Assembly (NCBI RefSeq): GCF_001895925.1
Contig: NZ_MPPI01000006.1
Location: forward strand, 1 to 64,000
Source: Phormidesmis priestleyi ULC007
GTDB taxonomy: Bacteria; Cyanobacteriota; Cyanobacteriia; Leptolyngbyales; Leptolyngbyaceae
Length of the DNA stretch: 64,000 nucleotides
Direction of reading: 5' to 3'
The translations under genes and the position numbers were made by a program. Position 1 is the first letter of the stretch. Every line of letters starts with the position of its first letter. The notes below the pieces were generated by a model. It made no database searches, had not been told where the DNA came from, and saw only the letters and a list, made by a program, of their open reading frames with translations. This document shows, piece after piece, positions 1 through 9,394 of the stretch.

Positions 1-294
1 ATCCGTTTTACCCCCTCCAGAGCGCTGATAGACGTGGCGTTCAACCACCACTTCTCCATACGGCGTTTGATACCCTTTCGGCTGCTTACCTTTGGTTCGC
101 ATCACCGCTCCTGCGATCTCGATAGCAGAGCCATCGGTGTCCAAATACTCAAGCGCCGCTGCGGTCGCAATCCGACCCGCAGCGTTGAGGCTTTCCTGAA
201 TGCTCTCTTCACTCGTGAGTAGTGAACGACTCAGTTCGAGGGTGACTTCTATCTTCACTTGTGTCCCGGACTGACTTAACAATTGAGCGCTCAT
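1..294 (-). CDS. ISKra4-family transposase, N-terminal part (runs off window)
   Basis: The minus-strand frame opens with ATG at 292-294 (MSAQLLSQSGTQVKIEV) and is open to the window edge, giving 98 residues. The segments GRIATAAALEYLDTDG, GKQPKGYQTPYGEVVVERHVY and the basic GGGK end match the conserved N-terminal region of the ISKra4-like transposases common in cyanobacteria, which I recognise from family knowledge. The catalytic part lies outside the window, so intactness cannot be judged. The upstream side (300-370) carries a GAGGTCGCACCCC motif that recurs twice nearby and probably marks element ends. Confidence 0.7.
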   Translation of the reverse strand, partial: MSAQLLSQSGTQVKIEVTLELSRSLLTSEESIQESLNAAGRIATAAALEYLDTDGSAIEIAGAVMRTKGKQPKGYQTPYGEVVVERHVYQRSGGGKTD

Positions 295-350
295 ACTCAC
301 CCCTCTTGGTTGCATCACTGAGGTAATATCATGATTGAATGATTAAATCA

Positions 351-370
351 AGTAGAGGTCGCACCCCTTT
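351..370. repeat. Mobile-element end motif, copy 1
   Basis: The sequence GTAGAGGTCGCACCCCTTT lies about 55 bases upstream of the ISKra4-like transposase start. The same core occurs inverted at 650-667 and in this orientation at 813-828. The position fits the terminal inverted repeat of the transposase-bearing element, but the element's other end is outside the window. Confidence 0.5.
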
Positions 371-394
371 GAAAGTAGAAACAGAGCGGAGTGG

Positions 395-611
395 AATGGC
401 AGGTCAATTGCTAGTCGATAGCCTCAGAACTGCCCTAGCGATTCACCTATTACGGAAGTATTGCACCACGCACCCCAAACTCTCTAGTGATTCAAACGGG
501 TTGTCTCAATCTAGTTTGAAACAAGTGATTGAGTATATCCATCAGGATTTGAGATTAGTGCAGTTAAGCGCGATCGCTCAGATCAGTTCCTATCATCAGA
601 GAAATGGGTAG
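395..611 (+). pseudogene. AraC-family regulator fragment
   Basis: An open frame encodes LLVDSLRTALAIHLLRKY followed by a linker and LKQVIEYIHQDLRLVQLSAIAQISSYH. This is the join between the effector domain and the first helices of the AraC DNA-binding domain in cyanobacterial AraC/XylS-type regulators. The frame stops at 609-611 just after SSYHQRNG, where an intact protein would continue through its second helix-turn-helix. The N-terminal domain is also missing. It lies between two inverted copies of a short-element end motif and is best read as a gene remnant trapped between insertions. Confidence 0.6.
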
Positions 612-616
612 AAACC

Positions 617-645
617 CCGTCCTTTAGCAGAGCGAAGGACGGCTT
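617..645 (+). terminator. Terminator-like hairpin
   Basis: CCGTCCTT at 617-624 pairs with AAGGACGG at 635-642 around a 10-base loop and is followed by CTTT. It sits directly after the AraC fragment. The T-run is short. An alternative is the end hairpin of an IS200/IS605-type element, whose subterminal structures look similar. Confidence 0.35.
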
Positions 646-649
646 TACG

Positions 650-828
650 AGGGTGCGACCTCTACCTGATACTAAAGTGACTCAAGCCTCCTGCTGATAA
701 GGTTTTTGAACGATTTCACAGTAGTCTTTTTGATTATTCATTGATCAATTTTACAGGCACTCAAAACCCTTATGGAGCAAAAGGTAATCGGTTTTTTCCA
801 ATGTATCGGATGGAGGTCGCACCCCTTG
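650..828. repeat. Putative MITE with GGGTGCGACCTC inverted ends
   Basis: The left end reads AGGGTGCGACCTCTACCTGAT and the right end GGAGGTCGCACCCCTTG, giving terminal inverted repeats of about 12-14 bp around roughly 150 bp with no convincing gene. The same end is found at 351-370 next to the transposase, so this may be a non-autonomous derivative of that ISKra4-like element. No clear target duplication is visible. The right end is translated as part of the reading frame of the following LamG gene, which suggests insertion at or into its 5' end. Confidence 0.45.
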
Positions 829-3800
829 TTGTAGCGAAAAGTCAATTGGAGAAAGCCAGCCAGGAACTAGAACAACGCAAAGCCAGAGTCCAGGGCAACA
901 ATACTATCTCCTTTGATCAGGCAATGCTCCGACTCAGCCCTGTGGAAGCAACAGTTCAGCGATTGCAGGTAGAACTTCAGCCTTTACAGCAGGAAGTTAA
1001 GCGGCTGCAAGAGATCGTGCAAGGTTGGCAAACGAGTATACAGACAATAGAACAGGAAATGGCTCAACGTCAGGCAGAATTGAATGCTCTCTCGACGAAC
1101 ATTCCCCCAACCAGGGGAGGGGGGAGTCCTGAGGTGTTAAACCTGTTGAAGAAGCAGCGCGAACTAGAGGATGTTCGCAGGAAGTGGCGTGACCTGCAAG
1201 AATACCTGAAATACCCACTGTATCAACTCACAGCAAAACAGACCGAACTTGCAGCGAAGCAACAAGAACTAGAACTCAACCAGCAGGAGGTAGCCCAATT
1301 AAAAGCCATTCTTCAGGGCAGCCGCCAATTTCCGATGCCGCCGATCTACATTGACCCAGTTGGCTTAACAGTGTCGGGAACCGTGTTCAATCTGACTGCA
1401 AGCAAAGATACGCCTCGCCTGTTCGATAGCGCCAACGGCAATTTGATTCTCTACCTCCGGGGGGCAAACAATGAATTCTACTCCGCTCAATACGATACCC
1501 TGACGGAAAGAGTGTTGCACGAGGTAGCCGCGACTGAAGGCAGCCTGGTGTTCATAGCTCGTACTGCTGGATCTCAGATGGATACTGCCACGATCGTCAT
1601 TCAGTCTAGCAGTACAGATACAGAAGAAATCTGCACCGTTGTTCTGTCCAATCCAGTCATGGGCATCACCGAAACCTGGAACAAAGTGCCGCGTCAGGTG
1701 GCTCAATTTGCTCAAGTCATCAACGGTGAAGCCAACAATTCGCAAGATGATTTCTACTACGACTACAGCGCCAATGTGAAAGTTGAAGGTATCACCAGCA
1801 GCAATCAGTTTCAAGGATCACTGCTGTTTGTGGTCGCCAACAATGCCAAAGGAGTGGTGAAAGACGGGGCAATTCAGGGTAGCGAGGTGAAGACGCGATC
1901 GGCGCAGTGGACTAGCTTCCCCCTGGGAAATGCGCTTCAGTTTGACGGCAAAGATGATTTTGTCAGCCTCAAGTCTGATACCCAATTGTCATCCTTCGAT
2001 GCTGCTGGCGATCTAACGTTAGAGGTGTGGGTCAAACCAACGCCCAAAGCACAGGAATACAGATCTCGCTTGATCGGTCAACGCAGCGATCACTCCCAAT
2101 ACAGCCTCGCACTAGAGCCGTTCGCTTCCACTTACGGAGCAATCGAGATGAATGGAGAAACAGTATTTGGGTTAAGCGGCAGCTCCTTTCAGGATGCCTT
2201 TTCCTTTGGAGATACCAGCTTCACGATCGAATTTTGGGCAAAGCGGAGTGTTGTCGATCGCACAGAGCAGATCTTTCAGAGCGAAACAACGGTTTCAGAC
2301 TACCAGGGGCTAACTCTCAGCTTCGACGGGGCTAAATTTGTTTGGGTCTCTACAGTCGGTTTTTCTGCTTCTAATGTTCTCTCCACACCGGAGTATCCAG
2401 ATACGAACTGGCACCATTGGGCTTGCATGTACGATCGCTCCACAAACGTGCGGAAAATTTACTGCGATGGGGGACTTGTTGCTCAAGACGCTCTGCCAAA
2501 CCGAACAGGAGCTTATATTAGTAGAACTATTTTAGGCAGTTTCGGTGATGATCAGTCATTTAAAGGATCACTGGATGAAATTCGGATCTGGAATTACGGG
2601 CGACCCGCCAAACAGATTAACTCAGATATGCGCCGCCACTTGAGGAGCAGTCAACCAGGCTTGCAAGCTTGCTGGGGCATGTCAGTCAGTTCTATTCCGA
2701 AAGATTATTCAGGTTACAACCGTTCGATCGATCTTCTTCAAGGCACTGCTCAAGCAGGTGTGGGGGCGTTCGTCGATTACGGAATGTCAGTCAATGTCGG
2801 GAATCAACAGAGCTTACAGACGAAAGAAGCGATCGTCTCCAGCGACACCTGGAATCATCTGGCAGTGGTATACAACCAATCCTACGCGCTGCAATTTAAT
2901 GGGGTTGATAGTTATTTAGAATGTGGCAACGCGACAACGCTAGACATTAACCGCGATTTAACGATCGAAGCCTTCCTGAAAGTAGACAGTTTAGGGGTTC
3001 GGCGCGGGATTGTCACCAAGGGAATTCTGGATGATGGCACTGATCAGGATGTGCCTTACGCCTTTTATGTCGATCGCGATGGCAAGCTAGTGTTTGCCTT
3101 TGAAGATACTGCTCACACGCTGCGAGAGTTTTCCTCGAATCAAGCGTTAGAAGTCGGAAAGTTCTATCGCGTTGCCGTGACGCGCAAACCTGGTTTTGAG
3201 ACTAAAGAACAGAAAGACGGCGACACAACAACGGGCGTGATTGTCAAACAGTGGGATGACATCCAGTTCTATATCAACCGTCAGGAAGTCGGATCTCGCC
3301 GATATGATTTTGATAGCACCGACAAGACAGCAGTAGGGAACAGCAGCCAACCGTTTGAGATTGGCAAAGCCTATCTAAGCGGGGCGCGTCCAGCCTTCTT
3401 TCACGGCAGCATCAGTGAAGTGCGGGTTTGGGGCACCGCCCTGGGCATCGATACTCTCGGTGTCGAGATTAAAGGGTCGGAAAAGGGCTTGATCTCTTGG
3501 TGGCGCATGGAGGAAAACGCGGGCGCGATCGCCTACGACTCTAAGAGCAACAACCACGTCACGGGCAGCAACATCCAGTGGGCGAAAAATCCTGACCCGC
3601 AAGGCTCTAGCTTCACCCTCTATTGCAACGGGCAGCCTGTTCCGACCCAAAAGATCAATTTGCCAGCCGACCAGTCCCAATTTATGCTGGGTGCCTGCAA
3701 GCGCAACGGCAACATTGAGGATGCCTTCTGCGGCACCTTAGAAGAAGTGCGAATCTGGAAAGTTGCCCGCACCCCCGAACAAATTCGCGACAATTTGTTC

Positions 3801-5810
3801 CGTCGCCTCTCAGGTGAGCAAGAACACTTGATTGCCAACTACACCTTTGATGCCGAAGCCGCAGACGAACTGCGCGACTACTCCTTTCAAAGCAATCATC
3901 TCGCCCTAGCCACAGGCAACAGCCGCCCAACCTATGTCTTCTCCACCGCACCGATCAGCAATGATGTGCCGCAGGTGCGCGATGCTGTGGCAGGCATTCG
4001 CACAGCTTTCCACGATGTCCTCCATAGTCCCGTCGGTGTGCAAGAGTATGGAGATATGCAGTCTGATGTAGATGGCAATTTGATTGGTGTTCTCAAGCGC
4101 TGCCACACGTTTATTCAAGACCACGAATGGCACATTCTCACAGGTTACAAAGTCGGCAACCTGATCACGGAATGGATTGGGCAAGTGCAGTTTGCGCCGC
4201 AGCTAATTGGCTATATCGAAGGTGCGCCCCCAGTGCCTAGCGAGAACCTGACCGTGAAAGACAAAGACTACACCGGAGCCACATCCGTAGAAATGACTGA
4301 AGCCGCCAGCGTTGTCCACACCTACTCGGCTTCACGCGACACAGGCTTTGATATGGCGATCGCCGCATCGATCGGCATCGGCTTCAAGTCGGAGACCTCA
4401 GCCGGGCTGATCGTCGCGACAACCGTGGAAGAGACCACTGTGCAAATCGGTGCCAAAGCCGCGTTCGAGAATTCGCTCGGTTGGTTAGACGATGCCAGCG
4501 TCGGCACAGGCAAAGTCACCAGCAAAACCAGCAAACTCGATCTACAAGGGAGATGGGATGCCAAAAATCAGCGATTTGCCCCTCGTAACCTTGGCTTTGC
4601 GCTGGTACAGTCCGAAACAGCCGATGTGTTTGCGCTACGAATGCAGCATAACAATGTGCTGGTTTCCTACCAAATGCGCCCTAATCCCGACATTCCAAAA
4701 GATTGGAACATTTTGACTTTTCCGATCAACTCCGCCTACACCAAGCAGGGCACCTTAGACGGCAAAGTCGGTTTAGCTCCAGATACTAGCTATCCCAATG
4801 CCATGAGCTACAGTTCAGACATTAGTTACTTCAAGCCGATCGAAGCCTATCAACTCAAAAACCGGATTCAGCGCCAAGAAGAGGAACTACGCAGCTATTA
4901 CGATCAATACAACGCAGGCGGCAGGGGTCGCAGACAGGCAGCAACCCACTTCTCTCAAGGCGATTTGGCAACAGGACGGTTGCTCGACAAGCTGCCCAAA
5001 CCGGAGAAGCGCAACCTGGTCAATACCTACGTCTGGACAGCAGATGGCGGTTTGTTTACCGAGTCTGAGACCGCGATCGATATGCGGCAAGAAACGACGG
5101 GGGGTGCCTATGCCTTTACGGGCATGGCAGGCATCTATGCGTCTGGCGAAATCGCCTTCAAAGCGGCAATCTTCTTTGAATTAGAGGCGCTATTCGGTGG
5201 GCACCTCAACCTAACCGTGGCGAAAACCCAGGATTCAGAAACCTCGTTTGGCTTGAATGTGAATTTGGATGGACTAGAGCGAGACATCTACGACCCGACA
5301 AAAGGAGATGACCTCAATGATCCCTTTGGCGATCGCAGCAAACTTCCTGGCAAAGTCGATGCCTATCGATTTATGACCTTCTATCTTCAGCCTGACGTGC
5401 AGCACTTCAATGTGTTCACCGACCAAGTAGTCGATAGCATTTGGTTGAACCAGAGTCAGCATCCTAATGCGATCGCGTTGCGTCAAGCGGTTCAAGCCCA
5501 GAAACAAGCCAAGGACAAAGACAAAAGCTTACCCTGGCGGGTCATGCACCGCGTTACCTATTGCAGTCGGGTGCTGCCCAAAGTTGGAACTGCGCCTGCC
5601 TCTTTAGAAAAAGCTCTGAGCGACCTCGACATTGATAGCAACTGGCAGTTGATCAAACGACTCGAACCGTTTGTCAAAGGCAAAGCTAGCGTCGATTTCA
5701 ATGCTGCTGTGAGTGAGGCAATTGCCCAATATTTGCCGGAACTCAAACCCCACACATCTGAGATCATCCGCTATGTGCGGCTATACTTCCAAGTGCCAGA
5801 GGAGGCATAA
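741..5810 (+). CDS. Very large LamG (concanavalin-like) repeat protein, N-terminus possibly lost
   Basis: A 1689-residue frame opens with TTG at 741; ATG codons at 801 and 810 are alternatives. Residues ~30-190 form a glutamine/glutamate-rich coiled coil. LamG-type jellyroll segments follow near residues 397 (ALQFDGKDDFVSL), 470, 716 (ALQFNGVDSYLEC) and 956, each ending in a GSLDEIRIWN-type strand. The C-terminal ~600 residues are unassigned. No signal peptide is seen. The first ~28 codons lie inside a putative MITE, so the natural N-terminus is probably missing. LamG domains bind sugars or proteins, and such proteins are often surface or toxin-like, but the role here is unknown. Confidence 0.7.
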   Translation: MINFTGTQNPYGAKGNRFFPMYRMEVAPLVVAKSQLEKASQELEQRKARVQGNNTISFDQAMLRLSPVEATVQRLQVELQPLQQEVKRLQEIVQGWQTSIQTIEQEMAQRQAELNALSTNIPPTRGGGSPEVLNLLKKQRELEDVRRKWRDLQEYLKYPLYQLTAKQTELAAKQQELELNQQEVAQLKAILQGSRQFPMPPIYIDPVGLTVSGTVFNLTASKDTPRLFDSANGNLILYLRGANNEFYSAQYDTLTERVLHEVAATEGSLVFIARTAGSQMDTATIVIQSSSTDTEEICTVVLSNPVMGITETWNKVPRQVAQFAQVINGEANNSQDDFYYDYSANVKVEGITSSNQFQGSLLFVVANNAKGVVKDGAIQGSEVKTRSAQWTSFPLGNALQFDGKDDFVSLKSDTQLSSFDAAGDLTLEVWVKPTPKAQEYRSRLIGQRSDHSQYSLALEPFASTYGAIEMNGETVFGLSGSSFQDAFSFGDTSFTIEFWAKRSVVDRTEQIFQSETTVSDYQGLTLSFDGAKFVWVSTVGFSASNVLSTPEYPDTNWHHWACMYDRSTNVRKIYCDGGLVAQDALPNRTGAYISRTILGSFGDDQSFKGSLDEIRIWNYGRPAKQINSDMRRHLRSSQPGLQACWGMSVSSIPKDYSGYNRSIDLLQGTAQAGVGAFVDYGMSVNVGNQQSLQTKEAIVSSDTWNHLAVVYNQSYALQFNGVDSYLECGNATTLDINRDLTIEAFLKVDSLGVRRGIVTKGILDDGTDQDVPYAFYVDRDGKLVFAFEDTAHTLREFSSNQALEVGKFYRVAVTRKPGFETKEQKDGDTTTGVIVKQWDDIQFYINRQEVGSRRYDFDSTDKTAVGNSSQPFEIGKAYLSGARPAFFHGSISEVRVWGTALGIDTLGVEIKGSEKGLISWWRMEENAGAIAYDSKSNNHVTGSNIQWAKNPDPQGSSFTLYCNGQPVPTQKINLPADQSQFMLGACKRNGNIEDAFCGTLEEVRIWKVARTPEQIRDNLFRRLSGEQEHLIANYTFDAEAADELRDYSFQSNHLALATGNSRPTYVFSTAPISNDVPQVRDAVAGIRTAFHDVLHSPVGVQEYGDMQSDVDGNLIGVLKRCHTFIQDHEWHILTGYKVGNLITEWIGQVQFAPQLIGYIEGAPPVPSENLTVKDKDYTGATSVEMTEAASVVHTYSASRDTGFDMAIAASIGIGFKSETSAGLIVATTVEETTVQIGAKAAFENSLGWLDDASVGTGKVTSKTSKLDLQGRWDAKNQRFAPRNLGFALVQSETADVFALRMQHNNVLVSYQMRPNPDIPKDWNILTFPINSAYTKQGTLDGKVGLAPDTSYPNAMSYSSDISYFKPIEAYQLKNRIQRQEEELRSYYDQYNAGGRGRRQAATHFSQGDLATGRLLDKLPKPEKRNLVNTYVWTADGGLFTESETAIDMRQETTGGAYAFTGMAGIYASGEIAFKAAIFFELEALFGGHLNLTVAKTQDSETSFGLNVNLDGLERDIYDPTKGDDLNDPFGDRSKLPGKVDAYRFMTFYLQPDVQHFNVFTDQVVDSIWLNQSQHPNAIALRQAVQAQKQAKDKDKSLPWRVMHRVTYCSRVLPKVGTAPASLEKALSDLDIDSNWQLIKRLEPFVKGKASVDFNAAVSEAIAQYLPELKPHTSEIIRYVRLYFQVPEEA

Positions 5811-5814
5811 CTTT

Positions 5815-5943
5815 AACGTCAGTTCGACGAATTTTTTCGCTGCGTTGACAGCGGCTTTTGCCCCTAAATCCCCCATTTTGGGGGATTTAGGGGCCTCCTG
5901 GATGGGCAATCGAAGCCAACCATTTCTGTCGAACTCACGTTAA
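5815..5943. repeat. Palindromic MITE family, copy A
   Basis: The ends are TAACGTCAGTTCGACGAA and GTCGAACTCACGTTAAC, inverted copies of each other. The centre holds an inverted CCCCTAAATCCCC/GGGGATTTAGGGG pair. Related copies lie at 8264-8440, 13065-13196 and 15030-15078. It fills the gap between the LamG gene and the petA terminator. Confidence 0.65.
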
Positions 5944-5960
5944 CTTTAGCCGTATTCACT

Positions 5961-5989
5961 AAAAAAGGGATGAGCCATAAGCTCACCCC
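5961..5989 (-). terminator. Rho-independent terminator of petC-petA
   Basis: Read on the minus strand, GGGGTGAGC and GCTCATCCC form a 9-bp stem (one G-T pair) with a TTATG loop, followed by six T residues at 5966-5961. It lies about 40 bases after the petA stop. Confidence 0.75.
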
Positions 5990-6029
5990 AAAAGCGGTGA
6001 AAGATTCACCTCAACTCGCTGCCTTCGCG

Positions 6030-7016
6030 TTAGAAATTCATCTCAGCAGCTTGCACTCTCTCAACCTGCTTCTTCTTCAGCACCAGAATGATTTGAGTGA
6101 AAGTACACATCGCAAAGAATGCCAGCAGTCCCTTAATCCGGTTGGGGCTTTGCAGCACAATCTCTTTGTCAACTTGACCAAAGCCACCCACGTTGGGGTT
6201 GCTGGTTAGCGCATCACCCGACTTGACCTCCTGACCTTCTGCCACCAGCAGTTCAGGCCCTGGCGGAATGGTTTCGTCTACCGTTTTGCCATCAGCCGCG
6301 TTGATGGTGACTTTAAAGCCACCTTCTTCGGTCTTGCTGATTGCAGCAATTTGACCCGTTGCAGAGGCGTTATAAACGGTGTTGTTGCTCTTCTCACCCG
6401 TGGGGTTGATTTGACCTCGACCCCGATTGCCGCCCACGTGAACCGAATACTTTCCGAAGCGAATTGACTTATCGCTCTTGGGGTCAGGAGACAAAATCGG
6501 GAAGGTGATTTCTCGATATTGCTCACCCGGAATCGGCCCGACCACTAAAATATTAGGCTGATCGTCGCTGTAGGGCTGAACGTAAAGTTCGCCAACCTTC
6601 TCTTTCATCTCGTCAGTCAGACGATCGTCAGGCGCTAGCTTAAAGCCTTCAGGCAACATCAGCACCGCGCCGACATTTAATGGGCCTTTACTACCATCGC
6701 CTTGAACCTGCTGAACGCTCGTATCGTAGGGAATTTTCACCACCGCTTCAAACACGGTGTCAGGCAAAACCGATTGGGGCACTTCGACCTCGGTTGGTTT
6801 TGCGCCTAAGTGACAGTTGGCACAAACAATTCTCCCGGTTGCCTCACGAGGGTTTTTGTAAGCTTCTTGAGCATAGTAAGGGTAAGCAGACGCGGCTTGA
6901 GGCAGGGCAAGGCTCGCTGCAAGCAAGACGGTCACTGCGACGATCGCGACCATTGCCTTTCGGATCAGGGTTTGGGCGCTACGCAGCCACATCGACGATA
7001 AAAAGCTTGTTCTCAT
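6030..7016 (-). CDS. petA: Cytochrome f (apocytochrome f precursor)
   Basis: This is the c-type cytochrome subunit of the b6f complex, passing electrons from the Rieske protein to plastocyanin or cytochrome c6 on the lumenal side of the thylakoid. The 328-residue frame has a hydrophobic signal sequence ending ...ASA, and mature cytochrome f would begin YPYYAQEAY at residue 45, where the N-terminal Tyr amine is the known heme ligand. The heme motif CANCH is at residues 65-69. A C-terminal membrane anchor ([17 protein letters not shown]) precedes a KKKQVER tail. It lies 104 bases downstream of petC on the same strand, the usual cyanobacterial petCA operon. Length and motifs are typical. Confidence 0.97.
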   Translation of the reverse strand: MRTSFLSSMWLRSAQTLIRKAMVAIVAVTVLLAASLALPQAASAYPYYAQEAYKNPREATGRIVCANCHLGAKPTEVEVPQSVLPDTVFEAVVKIPYDTSVQQVQGDGSKGPLNVGAVLMLPEGFKLAPDDRLTDEMKEKVGELYVQPYSDDQPNILVVGPIPGEQYREITFPILSPDPKSDKSIRFGKYSVHVGGNRGRGQINPTGEKSNNTVYNASATGQIAAISKTEEGGFKVTINAADGKTVDETIPPGPELLVAEGQEVKSGDALTSNPNVGGFGQVDKEIVLQSPNRIKGLLAFFAMCTFTQIILVLKKKQVERVQAAEMNF

Positions 7017-7053
7017 CTCTAGCGAATAAAAGGGATAACAAAGAAAAGGAAGA

Positions 7054-7111
7054 GGGGTCAGGGGTCAGGGGTCAGGGGTCAGGAGTCTACTGAAACCTGA
7101 CCCCTGACCCA
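7054..7111. repeat. GGGGTCA heptamer tandem array with inverted copies
   Basis: Four tandem GGGGTCA units occupy 7054-7081. Two inverted TGACCC(C/A) units follow at 7098-7111, separated by a spacer of about 16 bases. In petCA mRNA this would fold into a strong GC hairpin between petC and petA. Short tandem heptanucleotide repeats (STRR) are known in cyanobacterial genomes. Confidence 0.7.
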
Positions 7112-7120
7112 AAACCTAAA

Positions 7121-7663
7121 TTATGCCCACCAGGGATCTTCATCGGTGCGGAAGTCAGTCTCAGTCCAGGGGGTGAGGGTGACTTTGTTGTCTTCAACGT
7201 TGGCGTGTGCCAGTGCAAGAGACAGCGGAGCCGGGCCGCGCACGACTTTTCCGGTGCTGTCATATTGAGAACCGTGACAAGGGCACATAAATTTGTTCTC
7301 GTTGGCGTTCCAAGGCACAACGCAGCCTAGGTGAGTGCAAACTGCATTGATGCCATAGTTGGCGATCGCTTTGTCTTCCTCAACTACTAGGTAGGTGGGG
7401 TCGCCTTTTAAGCCTTGCACGAGAGAATGATCGCCCGCTGGGTGGCTAGCCAGATAGTCAGTGAGAACGATATCGTTCCCTAGAGCATCTTTAGCAGTGA
7501 CCCCTCCAGAGCTACTGCCGCTCGACGGAGGAATAAAATATTTGATGACTGGATAGAGAGCACCAGCAGCAACCAGCGCTTCAGAGCCAAACATCAGAAC
7601 GTTCATAAATTGACGACGACCCATGCTGGGTACATCATCTGCGGGTCCAGTTAGTTGAGCCAT
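7121..7663 (-). CDS. petC: Cytochrome b6f Rieske iron-sulfur protein
   Basis: This is the [2Fe-2S] subunit that takes electrons from plastoquinol. Both cluster boxes are visible in the 180-residue frame: CTHLGC (Cys109, His111, Cys114) and CPCHGS (Cys127, Cys129, His130). An N-terminal membrane anchor (residues ~19-42, after GRRQF) and the GxxS-rich hinge (SSGSSSGG) are as expected. It is the first gene of petC-petA. The ~280-base region upstream, shared with the divergent DUF3067 gene, should hold both promoters. Confidence 0.97.
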   Translation of the reverse strand: MAQLTGPADDVPSMGRRQFMNVLMFGSEALVAAGALYPVIKYFIPPSSGSSSGGVTAKDALGNDIVLTDYLASHPAGDHSLVQGLKGDPTYLVVEEDKAIANYGINAVCTHLGCVVPWNANENKFMCPCHGSQYDSTGKVVRGPAPLSLALAHANVEDNKVTLTPWTETDFRTDEDPWWA

Positions 7664-7944
7664 GTCTACACTCTAGAGATATCGGGGATGATTGCAACCA
7701 ATCACAGTAGATTGACGCTCAGAACTTATCTGAAAGCTCTGGGTTTAGATTTAGTTACATACACGAGCTACGATCGCGCTTTTAAAGAAGGTTTTCTAAA
7801 ATCACAAAATGCTAGAAATCCTTCTGAGTTGTCGCTTGTAGCCTTTCTTAAGTGTATTATACAAACTTTAACATTAGCATCATAGCTAACCGTTAGAGCC
7901 TTAGATTTATACGAAATGTTACAGATTCTCACACGATCGTCATC

Positions 7945-8262
7945 ATGACAGGATCAGATCTCCGACAGCTTTTAGTCAATAAGTGGGGTCGCTCTTACGA
8001 TATTCAAGTTCGACGAACTCAGGGCAAAATCTTTGTCCAGGTGATGTGGAAATATCTAGAGCAAGCGTCTTTTCCCCTATCTGAAGGGGAATATGTCGAG
8101 CATCTTGATCAGGTTGCGGGTTATATCAGGGCTTGGGGCGCGATCGCTCAAGTTCAAACTTATATTGAGAAGACTCGTGAGCGTCCGCGTTTGGGAAAGG
8201 CGGTCAACATCTCGATCGATTTAGGCGAACGCGCTTCAGAGTGGCTCTTAGAAGATTTCTAA
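7945..8262 (+). CDS. DUF3067 family protein
   Basis: A 105-residue soluble protein starting MTGSDLRQLLVNKWGRSYD. The segments LLVNKWGRSYDIQ, VMWKYLEQASFPLSEGEY and YIRAWGA match the DUF3067 family, which is conserved in cyanobacteria and plastid-bearing eukaryotes and often lies beside petC. No enzymatic motif is visible. The divergent position next to petCA suggests a photosynthesis-linked housekeeping role, which is inference only. Confidence 0.8.
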   Translation: MTGSDLRQLLVNKWGRSYDIQVRRTQGKIFVQVMWKYLEQASFPLSEGEYVEHLDQVAGYIRAWGAIAQVQTYIEKTRERPRLGKAVNISIDLGERASEWLLEDF

Positions 8263-8263
8263 T

Positions 8264-8440
8264 GTTACGTGAATTCGATGAAGCTTTTCGCTGTGGTTGC
8301 AAATCCGGGCTGCCCCCTAAATCCCCCAATTCTGGGGGACTTTGAACCCTAAATTCTGGTCTTGAAGTCCCCCAATTTTGGGGGATTTAGGGGGCAGAAG
8401 CGCTGAAGAACGAAGCGAAAGAACTCATCGAACTGACGTT
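8264..8440. repeat. Palindromic MITE family, copy B
   Basis: The left end is GTTACGTGAATTCGATGAAG and the right end is CATCGAACTGACGTT, inverted relative to each other. The middle carries two CCCCCAATT.TGGGGGA palindromes, suggesting an internal duplication of the core. It separates the convergent DUF3067 and permease genes. Confidence 0.7.
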
Positions 8441-8445
8441 GATTG

Positions 8446-9321
8446 TTACCTAACTTTGCGCTCCGTGAGTTCGTTTAAGCCTTCGCCTAATAGTGAGAGT
8501 CCGACCACCATCAGCGTCATTGCAAATCCTGGAAAAAACGCCGTCCACCAGATTTCCCCAGTCGAAAGGGCATCGAGCGCTTGACGCAAATCGTGTCCCC
8601 ATTCTGCCACTTCATCGGGCAAGCCGAGTCCTAAAAACCCTAATCCTCCCAGGGTCAAGATCGCGTCGGCAGCGTTTAAGGTAAATAACACAGGTACACT
8701 TTGAATTACGTTTAGAAACAAGTAGCGCGATAAAACTCGCCACGTTGAAGCTCCCATTGCTTGAGCCGCTTCGACAAATAGCTCAGTTTTGACGCTGACT
8801 GTTTGGTTACGCACCACGCGATAATATTGCGGCACATAGGCAATGCTGATCGCGATCGCGGCATTCAACACGCCTCGCCCCACCACAAATGCCAACGTCA
8901 CTGACAGCAGCAGTCCCGGTAATGTGTAGATCGTATCCATGAAAAAGAGCAAGACGCGATCGAGCTTTCCGCCTAGATATCCGCTCACCATTCCTAACGG
9001 CACCCCAATTACTAAACTGAGTGCTGTCGCTAAAATCACGACCTGAATCGCTGCCTGAGTGCCATAGAGCGTTCGTGAAAACACGTCATAGCCCAGATTA
9101 GTAGTGCCAAACCAATGAGCAGCCGATGGGGGTTGATGCGGTAGATTGTCGAGAAACTCGATCGGACTTTGCAGCCAGCCCACCCATTGCAAGACGGGAG
9201 CCAGCACCGCGATGCCCACAAACATCAGCGTTAGAAATGCCCCAACTCGCATCATCTGCAATGACAAGCTAGGACGCTCAGAAAAACTCAACGATCGGGG
9301 AGGAAGATTGGTAAGAGCCAT
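8446..9321 (-). CDS. ABC transporter permease, DppC/OppC type
   Basis: Starting at ATG 9321 (MALTNLPPRS), this is a ~291-residue inner-membrane permease with a first transmembrane segment (AFLTLMFVGIAVLAPVL), a periplasmic loop carrying HWFGTTNLGYDVFSR, and five later segments. That loop signature and the cytoplasmic EAAQAMGAS coupling motif are characteristic of the second permease of dipeptide, oligopeptide or nickel ABC transporters. No ATPase, binding protein or partner permease is adjacent, so the substrate cannot be inferred. An upstream in-frame start at 9345 is possible but lacks support. Confidence 0.85.
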   Translation of the reverse strand: MALTNLPPRSLSFSERPSLSLQMMRVGAFLTLMFVGIAVLAPVLQWVGWLQSPIEFLDNLPHQPPSAAHWFGTTNLGYDVFSRTLYGTQAAIQVVILATALSLVIGVPLGMVSGYLGGKLDRVLLFFMDTIYTLPGLLLSVTLAFVVGRGVLNAAIAISIAYVPQYYRVVRNQTVSVKTELFVEAAQAMGASTWRVLSRYLFLNVIQSVPVLFTLNAADAILTLGGLGFLGLGLPDEVAEWGHDLRQALDALSTGEIWWTAFFPGFAMTLMVVGLSLLGEGLNELTERKVR

Positions 9322-9394
9322 GCGGAGAAGGATGAGTTGCAACATTCAATCTTAGAGGACTGCAATCCAAACTCAAACAGTTAGACAGAATTTT

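Noticed and set aside
34-222. 62-residue plus-strand frame in the ISKra4-like region
   Set aside because: It is antisense to the recognisable transposase N-terminus.
7655-7885. 76-residue frame upstream of petC
   Set aside because: It overlaps the petC start and occupies the petC/DUF3067 promoter region; no family resemblance.
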